Shown here: positions 59,035-64,000 of the stretch, in pieces
How positions within the stretch are numbered: the stretch's first letter is position 1
Layout of the letters: each line of letters opens with the position of its first letter
Assembly (NCBI RefSeq): GCF_025961225.1
Contig: NZ_JAOQNG010000010.1
Location: 1,044,501 to 1,108,500, forward strand
Direction of reading: 5' to 3'
Length of the DNA stretch: 64,000 nt
Source of the DNA: Azospirillum canadense
Lineage (GTDB): Bacteria > Pseudomonadota > Alphaproteobacteria > Azospirillales > Azospirillaceae
Made by a program: the position numbers and the translations under genes
Notes under the pieces: generated by a model
The model's input: only the letters and a program-made list of their open reading frames with translations
What the model was told of the DNA's origin: nothing
Databases searched by the model: none

Positions 59035-61284
59035 TTGAGCGACACGCCCCGCCGCACCGGCACCTTTCCCGACAAGGACACGATCCTCGGTTTCATCCGC
59101 GACAGCGCGACTCCGGTCGGCAAGCGTGAGATCGCCCGCGCCTTCAAGCTGTCCGGCACCGCCGACCGCGAGCGGCTGAAGGAGCTGCTGAAGGAACTTG
59201 AGGCCGACGGCACCGTGGAGCGCGGACGCGGCAAGCGCGTCGCCCCGCCGCAGTCCCTGCCGGAGGTCGCGGTGCTGGAGGTGTCCGCCGTCGACCCCGA
59301 CGGCGAGGTGCTGGCCCGCCCCCTGACCTGGACCGGCGAGGGCAAGCCGCCGCGCATCTTCATGATGCCGGAGAAGAAGGGCCACCCCGCGCTGGCCGTG
59401 GGCGACCGCGTCCTGGCCAAGATCAGCCGAATCAACGACCGCCTCTACGAGGCGCGCACCATCCGCCGCATCGAGGGCACGGTCGGTCGCGTCCTCGGCG
59501 TCTACCGCCCGACTGCGGACGGCGGCCGCGTCATCCCCACCGACAAGCGCAACAAGACCGAGCTGATGGTCCTGCCGGCCAACCGCAACGACGCCGAGCC
59601 CGACGAGCTGGTGCTGGTGGACGTCCTGCCCGCCGGACGCCTCGGCCTGCCACAGGCGCGCGTGGTGGAGCGGCTGGGCCATACGGCGGAGCCGCGTGCC
59701 GTCAGCCTGATCGCCATCCACACCCACGGCCTGCCGACCGACTTCCTGCCCGCCGCGGTGCGCGAGGCGCAGGCGGCGTCCGTCCCCTCCCTCACCGGCC
59801 GCACCGACCTGCGCACCATCCCGCTGGTCACCATCGACGGGGCCGACGCCCGCGACTTCGACGACGCGGTCTGGGCGGAGCCGGACCCCGATCCGGCGAA
59901 CGAGGGCGGCTGGCACCTGCTGGTCGCCATCGCCGACGTCGCCTTCTACGTACGCCCCGGATCCGCGCTCGACCGGGCCGCGTACGAGCGCGGAAACTCG
60001 GTGTACTTCCCGGACCGCGTGGTGCCGATGCTGCCGGAGGCGCTGTCCAACGACCTCTGCTCGCTCCGCCCGCAGGAGGATCGCGCCTGCTTCGCCGTCC
60101 ATCTGTGGATCGACCGCCACGGCGCCTTGCTCCGGCACCAGTTCGTGCGCGGCCTGATGCGCTCCGCCGCGCGCCTGACCTACGAACAGGTCCAGGCCGC
60201 CCGCGACGGCGCTCCGGACGAGGTCACGGCACCGCTGCTGGAGACGGTCCTGCAACCCCTCTACGGCGCCTTCGCCTGCCTGTGGGCGGCGCGCGGAAAG
60301 CGCGGCACGCTTGAGCTTGACCTGCCGGAGCGGAAGGTCCGACTGGACGGCCGCGGGCGGGTGGCGGAGATCGCCCCGCGCGAACGCCTCGACAGCCACC
60401 GCCTGATCGAAGAGTTCATGATCTGCGCCAACGTCGCCGCGGCGGAAAGCCTGGAGAGCGCCGGCATGCCCGGCCTCTACCGCGTGCACGACCAGCCCTC
60501 GCCCGACAAGCAGGAGTCCCTACGGGAATTCCTGGGCGGCATCGGCTACGCCCTGCCCAAGGTCCCAACGCTGACGCCGTCGCACTTCACGCGCATCCTC
60601 GCCAAGGCGTCTGGAAAGCCAGAATCGCAGCTGGTCAGCGAGGTCATCCTGCGCAGCCAGTCGCAGGCCGAATACAGCCCGGAGAACATCGGTCATTTCG
60701 GTCTCGCACTGACCCGCTACGCGCATTTCACCTCGCCGATCCGGCGCTACGCCGACCTGATCGTGCACCGCGCCCTGATCCGCGCCCACGGGCTCGGCCC
60801 CGGGGGGCTGGACGACGCGGCGATGGCCGGGCTGGAGGACATCGGCGAACATATTTCGACCATGGAACGACGGGCGGCTGCCGCGGAACGCGACGCCGTG
60901 GACCGCTTCACCGCGGCCTTCCTGGCCGACCGGGTCGGAGAAACCTTCACCGGCCGGGTGTCCGGCGTCACCCGCTTCGGCCTGTTCATCCGCCTGGACG
61001 AGAGCGGCGCCGACGGGCTGATCCCGGCCAGCACCCTGCCCGACGACCAGTACGAGCATGACGAGCACGCCCACGCCCTGGTCGGCCAACGCACCGGCCG
61101 CGTCTACCGGCTCGGCGCGCCGGTCACGGTGATCCTGGTGGAGGCGGACCCGCTGACCGGAAGCACGCTGTTCGCCCTGCCGACAGACCAGGAAGCGGAT
61201 CAACCGTTGCATTCCGGCCACCGGCCAAGCGCCCCGGTCCGGAAAACCCTGTCCGCAGCGCGGAAGCGCGACCGTGGCCGGTAG
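59035..61284 (+). CDS. rnr: Ribonuclease R
   Basis: A 749-residue 3'-5' exoribonuclease. I place the start at the TTG at 59035 (SDTPRRTGTFPDKDTILGFI), since upstream codons are antisense of the neighbour and no ATG is close. The order is a winged helix, cold-shock domains (GTVGRVLGVYRPTADGGRVI), the RNB catalytic domain (DGADARDFDDAVWAE with the metal Asp), and an S1 domain (FTGRVSGVTRFGLFIRLDES). It degrades structured RNA. Confidence 0.96.
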   Translation: MSDTPRRTGTFPDKDTILGFIRDSATPVGKREIARAFKLSGTADRERLKELLKELEADGTVERGRGKRVAPPQSLPEVAVLEVSAVDPDGEVLARPLTWTGEGKPPRIFMMPEKKGHPALAVGDRVLAKISRINDRLYEARTIRRIEGTVGRVLGVYRPTADGGRVIPTDKRNKTELMVLPANRNDAEPDELVLVDVLPAGRLGLPQARVVERLGHTAEPRAVSLIAIHTHGLPTDFLPAAVREAQAASVPSLTGRTDLRTIPLVTIDGADARDFDDAVWAEPDPDPANEGGWHLLVAIADVAFYVRPGSALDRAAYERGNSVYFPDRVVPMLPEALSNDLCSLRPQEDRACFAVHLWIDRHGALLRHQFVRGLMRSAARLTYEQVQAARDGAPDEVTAPLLETVLQPLYGAFACLWAARGKRGTLELDLPERKVRLDGRGRVAEIAPRERLDSHRLIEEFMICANVAAAESLESAGMPGLYRVHDQPSPDKQESLREFLGGIGYALPKVPTLTPSHFTRILAKASGKPESQLVSEVILRSQSQAEYSPENIGHFGLALTRYAHFTSPIRRYADLIVHRALIRAHGLGPGGLDDAAMAGLEDIGEHISTMERRAAAAERDAVDRFTAAFLADRVGETFTGRVSGVTRFGLFIRLDESGADGLIPASTLPDDQYEHDEHAHALVGQRTGRVYRLGAPVTVILVEADPLTGSTLFALPTDQEADQPLHSGHRPSAPVRKTLSAARKRDRGR

Positions 61285-61436
61285 GCCACATCCATTGAGT
61301 TTCCGCAACAAAGGGGTAAGGCGCCGACTTTTGTCGCGTCCGACCCTTCATCCGAAGTGATATTCCTTGACCATTCGAATCCGGACGTTCCCCGTCCGGG
61401 TCCGCCTCTGGACAAGGAGGCCGCGTTCGGCGCGCC

Positions 61437-63026
61437 ATGGGCATTCGCAATCGAGGATCTTCGCCGCGACGGCGCCTAGCTATCCCGCTCGCGGCAATCC
61501 CAATCGCAGCTGTCATGCTGATCTTCGGCCATCGGGGGGAGCCACCCCCGCCGGCCGCCGCCGCCGACGCTTTCTTCATCAGCGAACAGGTCTTCTCCGT
61601 CGCCTACGGCAAGATCGCCGAGGTGTACCTGCAACTGCCCGACTTCACCAAGCTGGGGCTGGACGGGCTGAAGGGTCTGACCACCATCGACCCGGCCACC
61701 CGCGTGGAGCGGTCCGGCAACGCCGTACGCCTGTACGTCTCGGACAATCAGGTGGGCGAGTACGCAGTGCCATCCGCGTCCGACGCAGCGGGCTGGGCCG
61801 CCCTGACCACCAAGGCGGCGGAGCGCGCCCGGCTCTATTCCCCCACCCTCTACCAGGCGTCGCCCGAACGGGTCTACCAAGCGGTCCTCGACTCGGTGAT
61901 GGTGGACCTCGACGGCTACTCCCGCTACACCGGCACGCAGCGCGCGACCAGCGAGCGGGCGCAGCGTGAAGGCTATGGCGGCATCGGGCTGTCGCTGGAA
62001 ACCAGCGCCAACCGCACGGTGATCCGCAACGTCCTGGCGCGCAGCCCCGCCGACCGGTCCGGCATCCGCGACGGCGACCAGCTCCTGGCCATCGACGGCG
62101 AACTCACCGCCAAGTTGACCGAGACGGAGATGCGCGACCGCCTGCGCGGCCCGACCGGGACCATGGTGCTGCTGACCATCGCGCGCGACGGCAACGCGCC
62201 GCGCCGCGCGCCGATCCGGCGCGAGCGCGTGGTGCCCAACACGGTCAGCATGTCGGTCACCGACCAGGTCGGCATCCTCAAGGTGGACCGTTTCAACGCG
62301 GCCACCGCCGCCAATCTGCGCGAGGCCACCATGGCCGCGCGCCAGAGCATCGGCAAGGGCCTGCGCGGCTATGTGCTCGACCTGCGCGGCAACCCCGGCG
62401 GGCTCCTCGACCAGGCGGTCGCCGTGGCCGACCTGTTCATCGCCCGCGGCAAGATCATCACCACCGAGGGGCGGCATCCGGACAGCCGGCAGCGCTTCGA
62501 GGCGGCTCCGGACGACATCGCGGACGGCCTGCCCATGGTCGTGCTGGTCGACGGACGGTCCGCCTCCTCGGCGGAGGTCGTCGCAGCGGCGCTCCAGGAC
62601 TCCGGGCGCGCCGTGGTTGTCGGTGCGTCGTCCTACGGCAAGGGCAGCGTCCAGACGGTGACCCGCCTGCCGAACGACGGGGAGCTGTTCCTGACCTGGA
62701 GCCGCATCTACACGCCCGCCGGCTACACGCTGCACCGCCAGGGCGTCCAGCCCACGGTCTGCACCAGCCGCGGCGGACAGGACGACGCGTCCGCCCTGCT
62801 GACCGACCTGCGCGACGGCCGTGTCCGGCCCATGGCCCAGTTCGCCGGCTGGCGCGCGAAGGCGGCCGACGACGAGGACGCGCTGGCCCATCTGCGCGAA
62901 GCCTGCCCCTGGAAGGAGCATGAGCCGGAGCTGGACCTGAAGGTCGCGCTGCGCCTGCTGTCGGAACCGACCATGTACCAGCGCGCGGTGGCGCTCGCCT
63001 CCAGCAACACGGTGGCGGAACGCTGA
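61437..63026 (+). CDS. S41-family C-terminal processing peptidase
   Basis: A 529-residue exported protease. A signal or anchor helix (RLAIPLAAIPIAAVMLIFGH) is followed by a family-specific N-terminal part, a PDZ domain (YGGIGLSLETSANRTVIRNV, SGIRDGDQLLAIDGE) and the catalytic domain with Ser in LVDGRSASSAEVVAAALQ and Lys in GASSYGKGSVQTVT. It cuts periplasmic substrates at their C termini. It lies between rnr and rpmG; the 150-base gap to rnr has a TTGACC near 61,365 but no clear -10. Confidence 0.93.
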   Translation: MGIRNRGSSPRRRLAIPLAAIPIAAVMLIFGHRGEPPPPAAAADAFFISEQVFSVAYGKIAEVYLQLPDFTKLGLDGLKGLTTIDPATRVERSGNAVRLYVSDNQVGEYAVPSASDAAGWAALTTKAAERARLYSPTLYQASPERVYQAVLDSVMVDLDGYSRYTGTQRATSERAQREGYGGIGLSLETSANRTVIRNVLARSPADRSGIRDGDQLLAIDGELTAKLTETEMRDRLRGPTGTMVLLTIARDGNAPRRAPIRRERVVPNTVSMSVTDQVGILKVDRFNAATAANLREATMAARQSIGKGLRGYVLDLRGNPGGLLDQAVAVADLFIARGKIITTEGRHPDSRQRFEAAPDDIADGLPMVVLVDGRSASSAEVVAAALQDSGRAVVVGASSYGKGSVQTVTRLPNDGELFLTWSRIYTPAGYTLHRQGVQPTVCTSRGGQDDASALLTDLRDGRVRPMAQFAGWRAKAADDEDALAHLREACPWKEHEPELDLKVALRLLSEPTMYQRAVALASSNTVAER

Positions 63027-63103
63027 CGGTGAACGGGGCGCGTTTCCTTGCGTGTCCTGGCTCTTCACCCTGTGAATTACAAGGGCTTGTGGGTTACAAA
63101 GAC

Positions 63104-63131
63104 TTGACATGGCGGCTGTAGCGGGTATCTT
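63104..63131 (+). promoter_or_regulatory. Sigma-70-type promoter of rpmG
   Basis: A consensus -35 TTGACA (63104-63109) and a -10 TATCTT (63126-63131) are 16 bases apart, about 64 bases before the rpmG start. Confidence 0.75.
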
Positions 63132-63194
63132 CCCCCGCTACGACGCCGCCCCGCCGGGCTGGCGGGTCACGGAATATTTGTCGGGATTGAGATC

Positions 63195-63362
63195 ATGGCG
63201 AAGCAGAACACCGTCCTCATCAAGCTGGTGAGCACGGCTGACACCGGCTTCTTCTACGTGAAGAAGAAGAACCCGAAGAAGACCACCGAGAAGCTGTCGT
63301 TCCGCAAGTACGACCCGGTGGCGCGCAAGCACGTCGAGTTCAAGGAAGCCAAGATCAAGTAA
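63195..63362 (+). CDS. rpmG: 50S ribosomal protein L33
   Basis: A 55-residue protein of usual L33 length, starting MAKQNTVLIKLVSTADTGFF and going on YVKKKNPKKTTEKLSFRKYD. The two Cys pairs of the zinc form are absent, so it is the zinc-independent type. It has its own promoter and terminator. Confidence 0.98.
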   Translation: MAKQNTVLIKLVSTADTGFFYVKKKNPKKTTEKLSFRKYDPVARKHVEFKEAKIK

Positions 63363-63386
63363 GGTTTCCCGGAACCGCCGGAATCG

Positions 63387-63414
63387 AAAAGGCCGCCTCA
63401 TCAGGCGGCCTTTT
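63387..63414. terminator. Intrinsic terminator after rpmG
   Basis: A 12-bp perfect stem (AAAAGGCCGCCT / AGGCGGCCTTTT) with a four-base loop and T run. It works in both directions and also serves the convergent GGDEF gene. Confidence 0.95.
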
Positions 63415-63476
63415 GCATTTTCAGGTCATCGCGCGCGACCGATGGCAAACCTCAGTGTCGCCCACCCCATCCCCCG

Positions 63477-64000
63477 CTATGGCGCGGGAGCGGGGGCGGC
63501 AACGCCCTGGAAGTCGGACCGCGGGTCGGCGATCACGCAGTTGCGCCCCGACCGTTTCGCCTCGTACAGCGCGTCGTCGGCGCGACGGATCAGCCCTTCC
63601 GACGAATCGCCCAGGCGCCCACCCACGGCGACGCCGATGGACACGGTCACCGGGACCGCCCCAACGTCGGCGGTCACCTTGAACATGCTGTTGGCGATGT
63701 GGTTGCGCAGCCGTTCGGCGACGGTCATGGCCGCCTCGACGTCGGTGTCCGGCAGGATGACAATGAACTCCTCGCCGCCGAGGCGGGCGACTAGGTCGAA
63801 GGTGCGCAGGTTGCGGCTGGCCCGGTTGGAGACCTCCTTAAGGACCTCGTCGCCGATGGTGTGGCCGAAGCTGTCGTTGACGACCTTGAAGTGGTCGATG
63901 TCGAACAGGAGGATCGCCACCGGCTTGTGGCTGTCGATGGCCCGCTCCAGCAGGCGCGGCAGGTGCGCGTTGACGTAGCGCCGATTGAAGACGCCCGTCA
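63477..64000 (-). CDS. GGDEF diguanylate cyclase, N terminus outside the window
   Basis: The last 170 or so residues of a c-di-GMP synthase. The catalytic loop is ARLGGEEFIVILP (the GGEEF form). An inhibitory RxxD site (RTFD) lies five residues before it, so product inhibition is likely. The earlier FDIDHFKVVNDSFGHTIGDE gives the metal ligand. Upstream domains are not visible; a PleD-like receiver arrangement is possible. Confidence 0.93.
   Translation of the reverse strand, partial: TGVFNRRYVNAHLPRLLERAIDSHKPVAILLFDIDHFKVVNDSFGHTIGDEVLKEVSNRASRNLRTFDLVARLGGEEFIVILPDTDVEAAMTVAERLRNHIANSMFKVTADVGAVPVTVSIGVAVGGRLGDSSEGLIRRADDALYEAKRSGRNCVIADPRSDFQGVAAPAPAP

Overview
The window suggests an alphaproteobacterium of the order Rhodospirillales, most likely Azospirillum or a close relative. 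The reasons are high GC with strong third-position G/C bias, the types of proteins encoded, and the housekeeping block at the right (gatCAB, ruvX, pyrB-pyrC-plsY-dprA-topA, rnr, rpmG). The genus is inference; no search was run.

Positions 1 to about 40,738 are a lambda/HK97-like siphovirus prophage whose left end lies outside the window. The late genes run on the minus strand. In order of transcription they are HNH nuclease, small and large terminase, portal, S49 prohead protease, HK97-type capsid, neck proteins, tail tube, tail chaperone pair with a -1 slippery heptamer, tape measure, and tail-tip proteins M, L, K and a fused I-J that runs off the left edge. A small holin-like module (19.5-20.4 kb) lies upstream. 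At 21.2-24.7 kb are two receiver-like proteins without a phosphoacceptor Asp, a NusG/RfaH-like antiterminator candidate and a replication protein.

The lysogeny switch is at 24.8-28.6 kb: a CII-like gene, a Cro-like gene and a CI-like S24 repressor on the other strand. Five operators of the form TCACA-N6-TGTGA lie in two clusters on either side of the repressor gene. An IS256-family element (25,317-26,744) sits between the Cro-like and CII-like genes. The rightward early operon (28.7-36.4 kb) encodes small proteins, a YqaJ-type exonuclease and RecT. It is interrupted by an IS21-family element (28,974-32,084) carrying a pRiA4b ORF-3-like passenger gene. Removing the IS21 element and one target repeat restores an open frame. 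A mosaic stretch (36.4-39.5 kb) follows, in which six small minus-strand genes with a shared W-x-V core are interleaved with cut plus-strand phage genes. An excisionase-like gene and a tyrosine integrase abut the 3' end of a tRNA-Ser(GCU), the probable attachment site.

From 40.8 kb the sequence is ordinary chromosome. It holds a PAS histidine kinase, gatC-gatA-gatB, a GNAT acetyltransferase, ruvX, an FTR1 iron permease with a cupredoxin partner, a GFA-family enzyme, a DUF1127 protein divergent from a GcvA-type LysR regulator, the pyrB-pyrC-plsY run (the PyrC copy lacks its HxH metal motif), dprA, topA, a DUF2459 protein, rnr, an S41 protease, rpmG and the end of a GGDEF protein.

Two insertion sequences, one disrupted gene, two probable single-base frame breaks and several truncated genes suggest the prophage is decaying or no longer fully functional. 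The structural module is otherwise nearly intact.
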